Below, one piece after another: positions 38,445 through 48,186 of a stretch of DNA of 64,000 nt (its first letter is position 1; each line of letters begins with the position of its first letter). Made by a program: the position numbers and the translations under genes. The stretch comes from Sideroxydans sp. (GTDB taxonomy: Bacteria > Pseudomonadota > Gammaproteobacteria > Burkholderiales > Gallionellaceae). The DNA is taken from NCBI GenBank assembly GCA_016124455.1, contig WGNQ01000006.1, forward strand, positions 1-64,000, in the 5' to 3' direction. The notes below the pieces were generated by a model that searched no databases, was not told the DNA's origin, and was given only the letters and a program-made list of their open reading frames with translations.

Positions 38445-39932
38445 CTAGCGGTGCAGTTTGGCGTCGAGGCCGTCGAGCACCATCTCGGCGGCACGCAGCA
38501 CGGCGCGTGCCTTGTTCTGCGTTTCCACCCATTCGTTTTCCGGCACCGAGTCGGCGACGATGCCGGCGCCCGCCTGCACGAATAGCGTGTTGTCCTTGAC
38601 CACTGCGGTGCGCAGCGCAATCGCCACGTCCATATCGCCATTGAAGCCGAGGTAGCCGACGGCGCCTGCATAGATGCCGCGCTTGCTGGGTTCCAGTTCA
38701 TCGATGATTTCCATTGCGCGCACCTTGGGGGCGCCGCTCACGGTGCCGGCCGGGAAGGTGGCCTTGAGCACGTCGATCGCATCCAGCCCGGGTTTGAGTG
38801 TGGCCTCGACATTGGACACGATGTGCATCACGTGCGAGTAGCGCTCGATCACCATCTTCTCGGTCAGCTTCACCGTGCCGTGTTGCGCTACGCGGCCCAC
38901 GTCGTTGCGGCCGAGGTCGATCAGCATCAGGTGCTCGGCCAGTTCCTTGGGGTCGGCCAGCAGTTCGGTGGCCAGTTCGGCATCCTGTTGCGGCGTCTTG
39001 CCACGCGGGCGGGTACCGGCGATGGGGCGCACGGTGACGCTGTCGCCTTCGAGCCGCACGAGGATTTCCGGCGAAGCGCCGACCACGTGATGGTCGCCCA
39101 TGTCGTAGTAGAACATGTAGGGTGAGGGATTGACGCTGCGCAGCGCACGGTACAGCGACAGGGGGGATGCCGGGAAGGGCTGCGCCATACGCTGTGCCAG
39201 CACTACCTGCATGATGTCGCCGTCAAAGATATAGCGCTTGGCTTTTTCCACCGCAGCCTTGAACGCGGCTTCGCCGAATTCCGACCTGGCTTCGTAGCCC
39301 ATCATCTGCGGCGCATGCGGGATAGTCGCCGGCTGGCGCAACGTACGCTGCAATTGCTCCAGCCGCTGTGTCGCCAGCTGGTAGGCGTCGGCGTGTTCCG
39401 GGTTGGCGTATACGATCAGCGTCAGCCTGCCGGAAAGGTTGTCGATCACTGCCAGCTGTTCGGTCAGCATCAGCAGGATATCGGGCGTGCCGAGCACGTC
39501 GGGTTTGTCGACGCCAGCCAGGCGCGGCTCGATGTAGCGCACCGTATCGTAACCGAAGTAGCCAGCCAGCCCGCCGGTGAAACGGGGCAGCCCGGGCAGC
39601 GACGCGACGCGGAAGCGCGACTGGTATTCCTTGATGAAATCGAGCGGGTTGCCGACTTCGTGCATGGTGTCGCTGCTGGCGTGGGTCAGCGTGACGGATT
39701 TGCCGCGCACCGTGAGGCGCGTTTCGGCAGGCAGGCCGATGAATGAATAGCGGCCGAAGCGCTCGCCGCCCTGCACCGATTCCAGCAGATAGGAATACGG
39801 CTTGTTGGCGAGCTTCAGGTAGAGCGACAGTGGCGTGTCGAGATCGGCCAGGGTTTCCACAACCAGCGGAATGCGGTTGTAGCCCTGCGCGGCCAGCTGA
39901 TTGAATTCCTGTTCGGTGATTGGTGACAACAT
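38445..39932 (-). CDS. trpE: Anthranilate synthase component I
   Basis: About 495 aa chorismate-binding enzyme. N-terminal regulatory part has [16 protein letters not shown] (Trp-binding LLES element), and the catalytic part has [31 protein letters not shown] and [17 protein letters not shown]. Start ATG 39932 with GAGGAG in front. No Trp-rich leader or attenuator was seen upstream, so feedback inhibition may be the main control. Confidence 0.96.
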   Translation of the reverse strand: MLSPITEQEFNQLAAQGYNRIPLVVETLADLDTPLSLYLKLANKPYSYLLESVQGGERFGRYSFIGLPAETRLTVRGKSVTLTHASSDTMHEVGNPLDFIKEYQSRFRVASLPGLPRFTGGLAGYFGYDTVRYIEPRLAGVDKPDVLGTPDILLMLTEQLAVIDNLSGRLTLIVYANPEHADAYQLATQRLEQLQRTLRQPATIPHAPQMMGYEARSEFGEAAFKAAVEKAKRYIFDGDIMQVVLAQRMAQPFPASPLSLYRALRSVNPSPYMFYYDMGDHHVVGASPEILVRLEGDSVTVRPIAGTRPRGKTPQQDAELATELLADPKELAEHLMLIDLGRNDVGRVAQHGTVKLTEKMVIERYSHVMHIVSNVEATLKPGLDAIDVLKATFPAGTVSGAPKVRAMEIIDELEPSKRGIYAGAVGYLGFNGDMDVAIALRTAVVKDNTLFVQAGAGIVADSVPENEWVETQNKARAVLRAAEMVLDGLDAKLHR

Positions 39933-39943
39933 AAACAAACTCC

Positions 39944-40012
39944 TCAATTCTTGCGAGAGAAAACGGCGGCAATGCGCACGCCGCAACGACTGGATACGAC
40001 GGTTACCACCAT
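39944..40012 (-). CDS. Possible 22-codon leader frame upstream of trpE
   Basis: ATG-started frame [17 protein letters not shown], then FSRKN and TGA, ending 11 nt before trpE so that its stop overlaps the trpE ribosome-binding region. It holds no Trp codon, so it is not a classical trpL. The ribosome-binding site is weak. It may be chance or a translational-coupling leader. Confidence 0.25.
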   Translation of the reverse strand: MVVTVVSSRCGVRIAAVFSRKN

Positions 40013-40062
40013 CGCCAGCTTGCGGGTTTTCTCCAGATTTTGAGGTTGCTATGTGTCATCAC

Positions 40063-40749
40063 TCAGGCTCGTTTGATGAGTTGCAATGCGGCAGGCAGGT
40101 TGTCGATGACTGCATCGAGGTCCAGCCCGTCCACCGGTTCGCCGTGATTATAACCATAAGGCACGCAGAATACCGGACAACCTGCGGCACGCGCGGCAAC
40201 CGCATCATTCAGCGAATCGCCGATCAGCAGCACCTGTGCCACCGGTGCGCCGAAGAATTTGGCGGCATGCAGCAGCGGCAGCGGGTGCGGTTTCTTTTCC
40301 GGCAGGCTGTCGCCGGACAGCACGATCTCGAAATAGCCGGCCAGGCCGATGCCCTTGAGCAGCGGCTCGGTGTAACGCGCCACCTTGTTGGTGATGCAGC
40401 CGAGGCGGAAGCCGGCAGTTTTCATTGCATCCAGCCCGGCGATTACGCCGTCGAACGGTTTGCTCTGCAGCAGCAGTTCGGTGTAATGGCGTTCGAAAAT
40501 CGGCAGCGCCTGTTCGTACAGTGCGGCCTCGGGTTCGGCATGCATGTCGCCGGTCAGCGCACGCTTCACCAGCCACGAAATGCCGTTGCCGATGTAGCTC
40601 ATCAGCAGGGCTTGCGACACGGGTGCGCGGCCCATGTCGCGCAGCATGCGGTTGGCGGATTCGGCCAGTTCGGGTGCGGTATGCAGCAGCGTGCCGTCGA
40701 GGTCGATGACGATGGCGGAAACCGCCAGCGGGAAGTCCTTGAACGACAT
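40063..40749 (-). CDS. gph: Phosphoglycolate phosphatase
   Basis: 228 aa HAD hydrolase. Nucleophile motif VIDLDGTLLHTAPE (about residue 16), a Thr-Asn motif in GCITNKVARYTEP and the acidic motif LLIGDSLNDAVAARAAG. It removes 2-phosphoglycolate from DNA repair or from RuBisCO oxygenation. It overlaps rpe by one base; the rpe-gph-trpE order is common in proteobacteria. Confidence 0.92.
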   Translation of the reverse strand: MSFKDFPLAVSAIVIDLDGTLLHTAPELAESANRMLRDMGRAPVSQALLMSYIGNGISWLVKRALTGDMHAEPEAALYEQALPIFERHYTELLLQSKPFDGVIAGLDAMKTAGFRLGCITNKVARYTEPLLKGIGLAGYFEIVLSGDSLPEKKPHPLPLLHAAKFFGAPVAQVLLIGDSLNDAVAARAAGCPVFCVPYGYNHGEPVDGLDLDAVIDNLPAALQLIKRA

Positions 40750-41435
40750 TATTTGCCGACCTTGGCCAGTTCGGCGCGCATTTCGCCGATGATGGTGTCA
40801 TAGCGATTCACATCGCCGTCGTTGCGTTTGCTGAATACGGCTGAGCCTGCGACGAAAGTGTCCACGCCGGCTTCCGCGATTTCCCTGATGTTGGCCGGGC
40901 CGACGCCGCCGTCGATTTCCAGGCGGCAGTCATAGCCGCCGGCGTCGATCATCTTGCGCACCGCACGAGCCTTGTCCAGCACGTAAGGAATGAACTTCTG
41001 GCCGCCGAAGCCGGGGTTCACCGACATCAGCAATACCATGTCGAGTTTGGGCAGGGTGTATTCGAGCACATCCAGCGGCGTGGCCGGGTTGAACACGAGG
41101 CCGGCCTTGCAGCCGCTTTCCTTGATCAGGCCGATGGTGCGGTCGATGTGCTCGGAGGCTTCCGGGTGGAAGGTGATGTAGGTTGCGCCAGCCTTGGCGA
41201 AGTCGGGAATGATGCGATCCACCGGCTTGACCATCAGGTGCACGTCAATCGGTGCGGTCACGCCGTGCTTGCGCAGCGCTTCGCACACCAGCGGGCCGAT
41301 GGTCAGGTTGGGTACGTAATGGTTGTCCATCACGTCGAAGTGAACGATGTCCGCGCCGGAGGCGAGCACGTTGTCGACTTCCTCGCCGAGCTGGGCGAAG
41401 TTGGCGGAGAGGATGCTGGGTGCGATCATGTACAT
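40749..41435 (-). CDS. rpe: Ribulose-phosphate 3-epimerase
   Basis: About 228 aa TIM barrel converting ribulose-5-P and xylulose-5-[41 protein letters not shown] and [13 protein letters not shown] are family signatures, with [11 protein letters not shown] holding the catalytic Asp. Start ATG 41435 (MYMIAPS) with AAGGG upstream; ATG 41429 is possible. Divergent from apaG. Confidence 0.95.
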   Translation of the reverse strand: MYMIAPSILSANFAQLGEEVDNVLASGADIVHFDVMDNHYVPNLTIGPLVCEALRKHGVTAPIDVHLMVKPVDRIIPDFAKAGATYITFHPEASEHIDRTIGLIKESGCKAGLVFNPATPLDVLEYTLPKLDMVLLMSVNPGFGGQKFIPYVLDKARAVRKMIDAGGYDCRLEIDGGVGPANIREIAEAGVDTFVAGSAVFSKRNDGDVNRYDTIIGEMRAELAKVGK

Positions 41436-41555
41436 GGTGGTGCCCTTTGCAATAATAAAACTGGAAACCGGCATTTTACCTGAAATGCCGCCGTCTCCCA
41501 AAGCGGATCCGGGTATGTGTTTAATCTCTTGTCATGACGCGCAAAATCGGGTGAA

Positions 41556-41948
41556 ATGGCAGCGATGGAAAATGACGAGAAATATCCAATTGATATCAGC
41601 GCCCGGGTGAACTACCTGGCAGAGCAGTCGGATGAAGCCGATAACCGCTTCGTTTTCGCCTATACCATCACCCTCACCAATGCCAGCAGCACTTCCGTGC
41701 AACTGATCAGCCGCCACTGGATCATTACCGACGCCGAGCGCCACGTGCAGGAAGTGCGTGGCAAGGGCGTAGTGGGTGAGCAGCCGGTGCTCAAGCCGGG
41801 ACAGAGCTTTGAATATTCCAGTGGCACCGTGCTTGCCACCCAGGTCGGCACCATGTCCGGCAGCTATCAGATGGTGGCCGAGGACGGCACCCAGTTTGAT
41901 GCACCGATCCCGATGTTCGTATTGAGCGTGCCGCGCGTACTGCACTAG
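41556..41948 (+). CDS. apaG: ApaG (Co2+/Mg2+ efflux-associated) protein
   Basis: 130 aa ApaG/FN3-like beta-sandwich. YTITLTNASSTSVQLISRHWIITD, GEQPVLKPGQSFEYSSGT and GSYQMVAEDGTQFDAPIP are typical. Molecular role is unsettled; Salmonella CorD mutants show altered Co2+ resistance. Start ATG 41556 with CGGGTG in front; ATG 41565 is possible. Divergent from rpe by 120 nt that hold no gene. Confidence 0.93.
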   Translation: MAAMENDEKYPIDISARVNYLAEQSDEADNRFVFAYTITLTNASSTSVQLISRHWIITDAERHVQEVRGKGVVGEQPVLKPGQSFEYSSGTVLATQVGTMSGSYQMVAEDGTQFDAPIPMFVLSVPRVLH

Positions 41949-41954
41949 TTCTGC

Positions 41955-42551
41955 ATGTCGCTGAAAACCAGCTACCGTTTCATCGCCCCGTTCTACGATG
42001 CGTTTCTCGAGCGAGCCTCGGCGAGCGCGCGACAGCGCAGCCTGGATAAGCTGGTACAGCAGCAGGGGCAGCGCGTGTTGATCGGGGGGGCAGGTACCGG
42101 GCTGGACTTTCCGTTTCTGCCGCCGCAGCATGATTATGTCGCGCTCGACCTTACCGCCGCGATGCTGGGGCGCGCACGGAAACGGATACACGGTTTGCGC
42201 ATGGAGCTGGTGCAGGGCGACAGCATGGCGCTGCCGTTTGCCGATGCGAGTTTTGATACGGTGGTATTGCACCTGATCACCGCCGTGGTGCCGCAGCCGC
42301 CGCGCTGCCTGATGGAGGCGGCGCGGGTGCTGCGGCCCGGGGGGCGCATCCTGTTGTTCGACAAATTCCTGCGGCGCGGGCAACATGCCTGGCTGCGGCG
42401 TGCAGCCAGCCCGTTGGCGGGCAGGCTGGCAACGCGCCTGGATGTGGTATTTGAGGATGTGCTGGAACGGGTGCCCCAATTGCATAAGCTGTCGGATGTG
42501 CCGGCGCTGGCAGGCGGCTGGTTCCGGCTGATTGAATTGCAGAAGGAATGA
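41955..42551 (+). CDS. Class I SAM-dependent methyltransferase
   Basis: 198 aa. SAM-binding motif VLIGGAGTGLDFPFL (about residue 40), DLTAAMLGRARKR, and motif DASFDTVVLHLITAVV and LRPGGRILLFDKFL. Resembles UbiE/phospholipid-methyltransferase relatives with LYDALLER-type N-terminus (FIAPFYDAFLE), but the substrate cannot be assigned. It starts 6 nt after apaG and overlaps mltA by 4 nt. Confidence 0.85.
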   Translation: MSLKTSYRFIAPFYDAFLERASASARQRSLDKLVQQQGQRVLIGGAGTGLDFPFLPPQHDYVALDLTAAMLGRARKRIHGLRMELVQGDSMALPFADASFDTVVLHLITAVVPQPPRCLMEAARVLRPGGRILLFDKFLRRGQHAWLRRAASPLAGRLATRLDVVFEDVLERVPQLHKLSDVPALAGGWFRLIELQKE

Positions 42552-43702
42552 CGATGTTGCAGGTAAGCAGAAAATGGCTGGTGCTGGTGGCGAGCGCGTT
42601 GCTGGCGGCATGTACCACCACGTTGCCGCCACCGGCCGTGCCGCCAGCCGCACCGGCGTTTGCGGTGAGCAAGTGGGCCATGCTACCGGACTGGGAATCG
42701 ATCAATCTCACGCTGGCGTGGCCGGCATTTCTGCAGAGTTGCCGTGCATTGCAGAACAAGCCGCACTGGCAGGAAGCCTGTACCGCCGCTGCGCAAGTCG
42801 ACCAGAACGACGCAGCTGCCCAGCGCGCCTTTTATGAAACCTGGTTCACTCCCTACCAGGTATATAACCCGGACGGCAGCGACCAGGGGCTGATCACCGG
42901 TTATTACGAACCACGGCTGTACGGCAGCCGTGTGAAGACCAGGCGTTTCCGCTATCCGCTGTATGCCGCGCCGGACGACCTGCTCACCATAGAGCTCAGC
43001 GAAGTCTACCCGCAACTCAAGGGCATGCGCCTGCGCGGGCGGCTGGAAGGCAACCGCGTGGTGCCTTACTACAGTCGCGCAGAAATCGACGCCGGCAAGC
43101 AGTCGCTGCATGGCCGCGAACTGTTCTGGGTGGACAATGCAGTGGACCTGTTTTTCCTGCAGGTGCAGGGCTCGGGGCGCATCGAATTGCCGGACGGATC
43201 GCTGGTCAAGGTCGGTTATGCCAACCAGAACGGCTATCCCTACGTGTCCATCGGCCGCAAGCTGGTCGATATGGGCGAGCTTACGCTGGATCAGGCTTCG
43301 ATGCAGAGCATCAAGGAATGGGCGGAAAAAAATCCGGACAAGCTGGCCGCGCTGCTGGAGGAAAATCCCAGCTATGTATTCTTCCGCGAGCTGCCGGACG
43401 GGGTGTCCGCACCGCTGGGGGCGCTGGGCGTCCCGCTTACCGGAAAATACAGCCTGGCCGTGGATGCGCGCACCATTCCGCTGGGTGCGCCGGTCTTTCT
43501 TGCGACCAGTGAGCCAGACAGCAACACCCCGCTGAACCGGCTGATGCTGGCGCAGGACACGGGCGGTGCGATCAAGGGCGCGGTGCGCGCGGATTTCTTC
43601 TGGGGCTTCGGTGATGACGCGGGCGCCATGGCCGGGCGCATGAAACAGCAGGGGCGGATGTGGGTACTGTTTCCCAAGGGGGTGGAGCCGGCGCTGAACT
43701 AA
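42548..43702 (+). CDS. mltA: Membrane-bound lytic murein transglycosylase A
   Basis: 384 aa lipoprotein (signal ends LLAAC, Cys about residue 22). MltA domain with GLITGYYEPRLYGS and YYSRAEIDAG, then the 3D domain with LMLAQDTGGAIKGAVRADFF (the three-Asp motif). It cleaves peptidoglycan into anhydro-muropeptides, the substrates of AmpG. Overlaps the methyltransferase gene by ATGA. Confidence 0.95.
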   Translation: MTMLQVSRKWLVLVASALLAACTTTLPPPAVPPAAPAFAVSKWAMLPDWESINLTLAWPAFLQSCRALQNKPHWQEACTAAAQVDQNDAAAQRAFYETWFTPYQVYNPDGSDQGLITGYYEPRLYGSRVKTRRFRYPLYAAPDDLLTIELSEVYPQLKGMRLRGRLEGNRVVPYYSRAEIDAGKQSLHGRELFWVDNAVDLFFLQVQGSGRIELPDGSLVKVGYANQNGYPYVSIGRKLVDMGELTLDQASMQSIKEWAEKNPDKLAALLEENPSYVFFRELPDGVSAPLGALGVPLTGKYSLAVDARTIPLGAPVFLATSEPDSNTPLNRLMLAQDTGGAIKGAVRADFFWGFGDDAGAMAGRMKQQGRMWVLFPKGVEPALN

Positions 43703-43842
43703 AGCAGAAGCCAATTTCCCGGCCGCAAACGGGTGCATTGCGGCACCGCGCACGTAGTGTATTCAGGTTTGCACTCGACAGGGAAACGGTGGAAACTCTT
43801 CCTGAAATTGTGCCATTTCATTTAATGTTAGGAGAACAAGCG

Positions 43843-44265
43843 ATGTACAACACCTTCAAACCCGAGCAGCCCATGAGCCTGATGGATTTCGTCCGGGCCG
43901 CCAAATCCTGTATCAAGGAAATCACTCCGCAAGAGCTGGTCAGCAAGCTCAACAACAAGGAAGATTTGCTGTTGATCGATGTGCGCGAACACGGTGAATA
44001 CGAAAACGGCCATATCAAGGGTGCCCACCTGGTGCCGCGCGGTATCCTTGAGCCTGCCGCCGACCCGGCTTATCCCAAGCACCTGCCGGAACTGGCCGCT
44101 GCGCGTGACCAGCAGGTTGTTGTGTACTGTGCAACCAGTGGCCGATCCGCCATGGCCTGTGCGGTACTCCAGATGATGGGTTTCAAGAACGTGCTCAATC
44201 TGGACGGTGGCTACACCCGCTGGGTGGCCGACGGCATGCCGGAAATACACGAAGCGACTTTCTGA
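43843..44265 (+). CDS. Rhodanese-like sulfurtransferase
   Basis: 140 aa single rhodanese domain, no signal peptide. Active-site Cys in VVVYCATSGRSAMACAVL (about residue 96). LIDVREHGEYENGHIKGA and LNLDGGYTRWV are family signatures. The loop is CATSGR, so sulfur rather than phosphate or arsenate chemistry is likely. AGGAG lies 8 nt before ATG 43843. A 140-nt gap separates it from mltA. Confidence 0.9.
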   Translation: MYNTFKPEQPMSLMDFVRAAKSCIKEITPQELVSKLNNKEDLLLIDVREHGEYENGHIKGAHLVPRGILEPAADPAYPKHLPELAAARDQQVVVYCATSGRSAMACAVLQMMGFKNVLNLDGGYTRWVADGMPEIHEATF

Positions 44266-44285
44266 TCGGGTGCACCAGTCACTCT

Positions 44286-44301
44286 GGCCCTGATCAGGGC
44301 C
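44286..44301. other. Perfect 16-bp palindrome
   Basis: GGCCCTGATCAGGGCC, twenty bases after the rhodanese stop and about 100 bases after the pldA stop, between convergent genes. No T-run on either side. It could be a weak shared terminator or a protein site. Confidence 0.4.
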
Positions 44302-44403
44302 TCTGATCCGAACAGCATGGGCTCATCCTGCAGCGGCAATGCGGCCAATGTGAGGGTGGAGGCAGCTGAGCGGGACGTCACTCAGCCGGGAGTCACGACC
44401 TGC

Positions 44404-45537
44404 CTACCAGTCCCTGAGTGCAACGCCCATCCCGTAGGTGAGCTGGCGATGGTTGTAGTCGATCAGACTTTCGCCGAAGCCATTGGTGACCTGTACAAAC
44501 AGCTTGGCGACTTTGCCGATCTGTACCGGCGTAGTCCAGTCCAGTTGCATAAAGCCGCGGTTCTGGCCGAGATTGAGGTTGTTGCGCAGCAGTAGCGAGA
44601 CGACCTGATTGTTGTCCGGTTCCCAGCGCAGCACTGCGTCGGCGCGGCCGATGTAATTCTGGATGTCCGGATTGTCGTTCTGCTGGGCGTTTTCCGGAAT
44701 GCGCCACCAGCCGCGCGCAAGCAACGAAAGATTGTTTCCCCATTCCCAGCCGCCCTGAAGATACAGGCGGTTCCAGCTTCTCGAGTACGGTAGCGACTGG
44801 CCGTTCGACTGGTGTTCCAGGCCGACATTCACCAGCTTGAGGCCCTCCGGGTTGCCGGTGCCGAAGGTGGCGATCAGTTCCGGCTCGTAATTGGTTTCGC
44901 GGAACGGCGAGGAGTTGCGGGTGTTGAACGCCTGCCAGTTGGACTGCTGGGTGTAGGCACCCCACAGCCGGAAGTTCTGGAAGTTCAGGAAGTGGATGGT
45001 GCGATAGTGCATGAGCTCACCTTTGAAGCTGAGCTGGAATTTCACTTCCAGGTCATCCAGGCCTGCCGGTACCGTGGCGGCATGGCCGGCAGCCGGGCTG
45101 TAAGGCAGGGTATTGGGCTTGCTGGACTCGCGCACGATCATGTAGCTTTGGCGGTAGGGGCGGGGCAGATTGATCTGCCCCGGCTGCTCGGGGTCGCCCA
45201 GACCGTCGAGATTCCAGGCTGTGGTCAGGTAGCTGCGCTTGTTTGCCGGCGGGCTCTTTTCTTTCTTGCTGTCCGGCAGGGAGATCAGCTGCGAAAATCC
45301 CTCGTTTTCTTCAGTTGTCGCGGCGTTGCTGGCCGGTGCCGTACTGGCGGGCATGTTGCTGGGGCTGGTGTCGGCATGCCCCGCGATGCCGTCATAGCAC
45401 TTCAGGCGTTCGCTGTCGTTGCGGATACCTGCGCATTGCTGCAGCACATCGTCTGCGGCATGGCCCAGTGGCGAATATGCGGCACACAGCCACAGGCATA
45501 ACAGGTGGCGGGGTAGCGTGTTAAGAGTCGATTTCAT
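44404..45537 (-). CDS. pldA: Outer-membrane phospholipase A1
   Basis: 377 aa. Signal peptide of about 27 residues (SPLGHAADD). A linker rich in Ser/Ala/Pro (residues ~55-80) precedes a beta barrel with the catalytic His-Ser pair in NVGLEHQSNGQSLPYSRSWN and a downstream NPDIQNYIG. It hydrolyses misplaced phospholipids in the outer leaflet. C-terminal aromatic Trp instead of Phe. Confidence 0.92.
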   Translation of the reverse strand: MKSTLNTLPRHLLCLWLCAAYSPLGHAADDVLQQCAGIRNDSERLKCYDGIAGHADTSPSNMPASTAPASNAATTEENEGFSQLISLPDSKKEKSPPANKRSYLTTAWNLDGLGDPEQPGQINLPRPYRQSYMIVRESSKPNTLPYSPAAGHAATVPAGLDDLEVKFQLSFKGELMHYRTIHFLNFQNFRLWGAYTQQSNWQAFNTRNSSPFRETNYEPELIATFGTGNPEGLKLVNVGLEHQSNGQSLPYSRSWNRLYLQGGWEWGNNLSLLARGWWRIPENAQQNDNPDIQNYIGRADAVLRWEPDNNQVVSLLLRNNLNLGQNRGFMQLDWTTPVQIGKVAKLFVQVTNGFGESLIDYNHRQLTYGMGVALRDW

Positions 45538-45558
45538 GCGGGCAGCCGGGCAAAGAGG

Positions 45559-46935
45559 TTACGATTTGGACACGATTAGTCTGACGTGCTCCATTTTAGT
45601 TCGCACCTTGAGCCAGGCGATGATTTTCTTCTGGTCTGCCGGTTCAATTGGGCTGCTGACTATCAGGTAGGCAAGCAGTGAGCTTTCCGTGGTGCTGCCG
45701 TCGGCCTGCCAGATGGGGGCTTTTGCCAGCGCCACTTTCAGCAGCATCGGGTATTGCGTGCGTAATTCGCGCGTAATGCTCTGGCCGTCGAGTTGCGCGG
45801 CCCTGGCTTGCGCCAGTTCGTTTTGCAGCGTCTGGATGTGCTGATCCTTTTCCTCGCTGGCCTTCAGGCTGGTGGCATACAGATCGCTCAGCAGGTTGGT
45901 CTTGAGCGAGGCGAGATCGATTTTCTTGTCGCCGGACTGGTGCACGATCAGCTTGGCATTGCCGAGACTGTAATTTTTCAGGTGTTTCTCGATGAGGGCG
46001 AGCTGTTCCTTGGAAATTTCATCGCCGACAAAAGTGACGTCGATCTCCTTGCGGGAAGGCGAAATTTTCTCGTGGGTGATAAGCGTGTTGTCGAAGCTCA
46101 GTTCGTTCTTGATGAAATCATGTGCCCGCGAGTTGAAGGCGACGTCGGTGACCATGTTGTAGGCCAGATAGGTGCTGGGCAGTACGGTAACCAGCACCAG
46201 CGCGATGATGTAGTTGCGCACCCGTGTTTCCATTGCGGCATCGACGAAGCGCTTGTGCGGCGGGTTGAGGTAGCCGATGAAAAGTACGGTGGCCAGCGCG
46301 ATGAATACCATGTTGATGAAGAACAGGTAGAACGCGCCGAAGAAATAGGAAAAGTGGCCGCTGGCCAGGCCGTAGCCCGCGGTGCAAAGCGGCGGCATCA
46401 GCGCGGTGGCGATGGCCACGCCGGGGATGACGCTGGACTTTTCCTTGCGTGTGGTGGCCAGGATGCCGGCGAGGCCGCCGAACAGTGCGATCAGTACGTC
46501 CCATAACGTCGGCGTGGTGCGCGCCAGCAGTTCGGAACGCGCTTCGGACAGCGGTGTGATCAGGAAGTACAGGGTCGCGCTGAGAATACTGATCAGCACG
46601 GCAATGCTGATGCTCTTGGCCGACTTCTTGATCAACTCGAAATCGTTGATGCCGACACCGTAACCGATGCCCATGATCGGGCCCATCAGCGGCGAGATCA
46701 GCATGGCGCCGATGATCACGGCGGTCGAATTCACATTGAGGCCAACCGAGGCGATGATGATGGCAAACATCAGCACCCACAGGCTGGTACCCTTGAATTC
46801 GACCATTTCGCGGATGTTGCTGTCGATCTCGGCATAGCCCGCCTGGTCGTCGCGGACACTGAACTGGTGAGCGAGCGCAGCCCGGATGTTCCTGGCGATA
46901 TTGCGGGGGTGGTGGTGTTCTTCTTGTTCGCTCAT
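45559..46935 (-). CDS. DUF389 (TIGR00341) membrane protein
   Basis: 458 aa. Six or more membrane helices in residues ~45-260, with GTSLWVLMFAIIIASVGLNV, LISPLMGPIMGIGYG and ATALMPPLCTAGYGLA typical of DUF389. The C-terminal part is cytoplasmic or periplasmic and coiled-coil rich (SLKASEEKDQHIQTL). Function unknown for the family. It starts 32 nt after the antiporter gene and may share its transcript. Confidence 0.9.
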   Translation of the reverse strand: MSEQEEHHHPRNIARNIRAALAHQFSVRDDQAGYAEIDSNIREMVEFKGTSLWVLMFAIIIASVGLNVNSTAVIIGAMLISPLMGPIMGIGYGVGINDFELIKKSAKSISIAVLISILSATLYFLITPLSEARSELLARTTPTLWDVLIALFGGLAGILATTRKEKSSVIPGVAIATALMPPLCTAGYGLASGHFSYFFGAFYLFFINMVFIALATVLFIGYLNPPHKRFVDAAMETRVRNYIIALVLVTVLPSTYLAYNMVTDVAFNSRAHDFIKNELSFDNTLITHEKISPSRKEIDVTFVGDEISKEQLALIEKHLKNYSLGNAKLIVHQSGDKKIDLASLKTNLLSDLYATSLKASEEKDQHIQTLQNELAQARAAQLDGQSITRELRTQYPMLLKVALAKAPIWQADGSTTESSLLAYLIVSSPIEPADQKKIIAWLKVRTKMEHVRLIVSKS

Positions 46936-46967
46936 GGCTGGCCTCTGCGGTCGGGGTGGAACGTGCC

Positions 46968-48161
46968 TTATTCCTTGGGGGGCGGGGAAATTTCCCCCAT
47001 CTTGCGCAGCATCGGCGTCATCGTAAGGCCCTGGGCAAAGATCGAGAATGCGACGACTGCGAACGCAATGGTGATGATTTCTTCATGGTGCGGGATGCTG
47101 TCGGGCAGTCCCAGCACCAGCGCCAGCGCCAGCGCGCCGCGCAATCCACCCCATACCAGCACGTGCTGGTGGCGCGCTGACACCCGCGAGCTGCTGCCCG
47201 AGAACAGCCAGCAAGTGGGGTAGATGGCCACGGCACGACCGATCATTACCAGCACGATGGCGAGTACGGCAACTGTCCAGATATCGGAAAAATTCTGTTG
47301 TTCCTCGCGGATGCCGATCAGCAGGAAGATCAGCGAGTTTGCCACGAAGGCGATGTATTCCCAGAATGATTCGACGGCATCGCGTCCGCGCGTCGAAATC
47401 GCCCCCATCGGGCCGATGTTGCCCATCATCAGGCCGGTGGTCAGCGTAGCCAGCACGCCGGACAGGTGGAAATGTTCGGCCAGCATGAAGGAGCCGTAAG
47501 CGGCGACCGTGGTGAAGGTGATCTCCACCAGGTGGTCCTTGGTGCGGCCGGCCACGAACAATAGCGCGCCAGCCACCAGCGCGCCGCACAGGATGCCGCC
47601 GCCCACGGTTTTGAGCAGCGCCAGGCCGACGAAGCCGGGCGTAACCTCCTGTCCAGCGGCAATGGCAATGACGATGGCGAACAGCACCGCCGCTACGCCG
47701 TCGTTAAACAGGCTTTCCGCTTCCACCAGCACACGCAGTCGTCCCTGTACGCCGGCTTCCTTGAAGGTGGCGATGACCGACACGGGGTCGGTGGCGGCGA
47801 TCAGTACGCCGAATATCAGCGCACCAATCCATTGCCAGCCGGCGAGGTAATGCATGCCGGCGGCAGTCACCGCAGCGGACAGCATGACGCCGATGCTGGC
47901 CAGTGTGGTGATTACCCAGAAGTCGCGGCGCAGCTCCTTCCAGTGCAGGAAAAAGGCGGCTTCGAAAATCAGTGGCGGCAACAGCGTAGTGAAGATCAGA
48001 TCCTTGGTGAGGGTGATGTCGAGCTGCACCGAGAACAGCGCCAATATGATGCCGGTGGCCACCAGGCCTACGCTGTAGGGAACACGCAGTTTACGTGTCA
48101 CCATCGCCACCATTGCAGCGATCAATAACAGCACTTCCAGAGTTTCTATGCCCAACGCCAT
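46968..48161 (-). CDS. Cation:proton antiporter, CPA1 family
   Basis: 397 aa with about 12 membrane helices. Family core is LIAATDPVSVIATFKEAGVQ and ESLFNDGVAAVLF. Probably Na+/H+ or K+/H+ exchange at the inner membrane. Lacks a long cytoplasmic regulatory tail. Lies between lgt and DUF389 on the same strand, with 25 nt to the lgt end. Confidence 0.9.
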   Translation of the reverse strand: MALGIETLEVLLLIAAMVAMVTRKLRVPYSVGLVATGIILALFSVQLDITLTKDLIFTTLLPPLIFEAAFFLHWKELRRDFWVITTLASIGVMLSAAVTAAGMHYLAGWQWIGALIFGVLIAATDPVSVIATFKEAGVQGRLRVLVEAESLFNDGVAAVLFAIVIAIAAGQEVTPGFVGLALLKTVGGGILCGALVAGALLFVAGRTKDHLVEITFTTVAAYGSFMLAEHFHLSGVLATLTTGLMMGNIGPMGAISTRGRDAVESFWEYIAFVANSLIFLLIGIREEQQNFSDIWTVAVLAIVLVMIGRAVAIYPTCWLFSGSSSRVSARHQHVLVWGGLRGALALALVLGLPDSIPHHEEIITIAFAVVAFSIFAQGLTMTPMLRKMGEISPPPKE

Positions 48162-48186
48162 TTTTGTTCTTTCTCTGTAACCATTA

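Noticed and set aside
39933-40062. Classical trp attenuator upstream of trpE
   Set aside because: No tandem Trp codons and no terminator hairpin with a T-run in the 130-nt interval.
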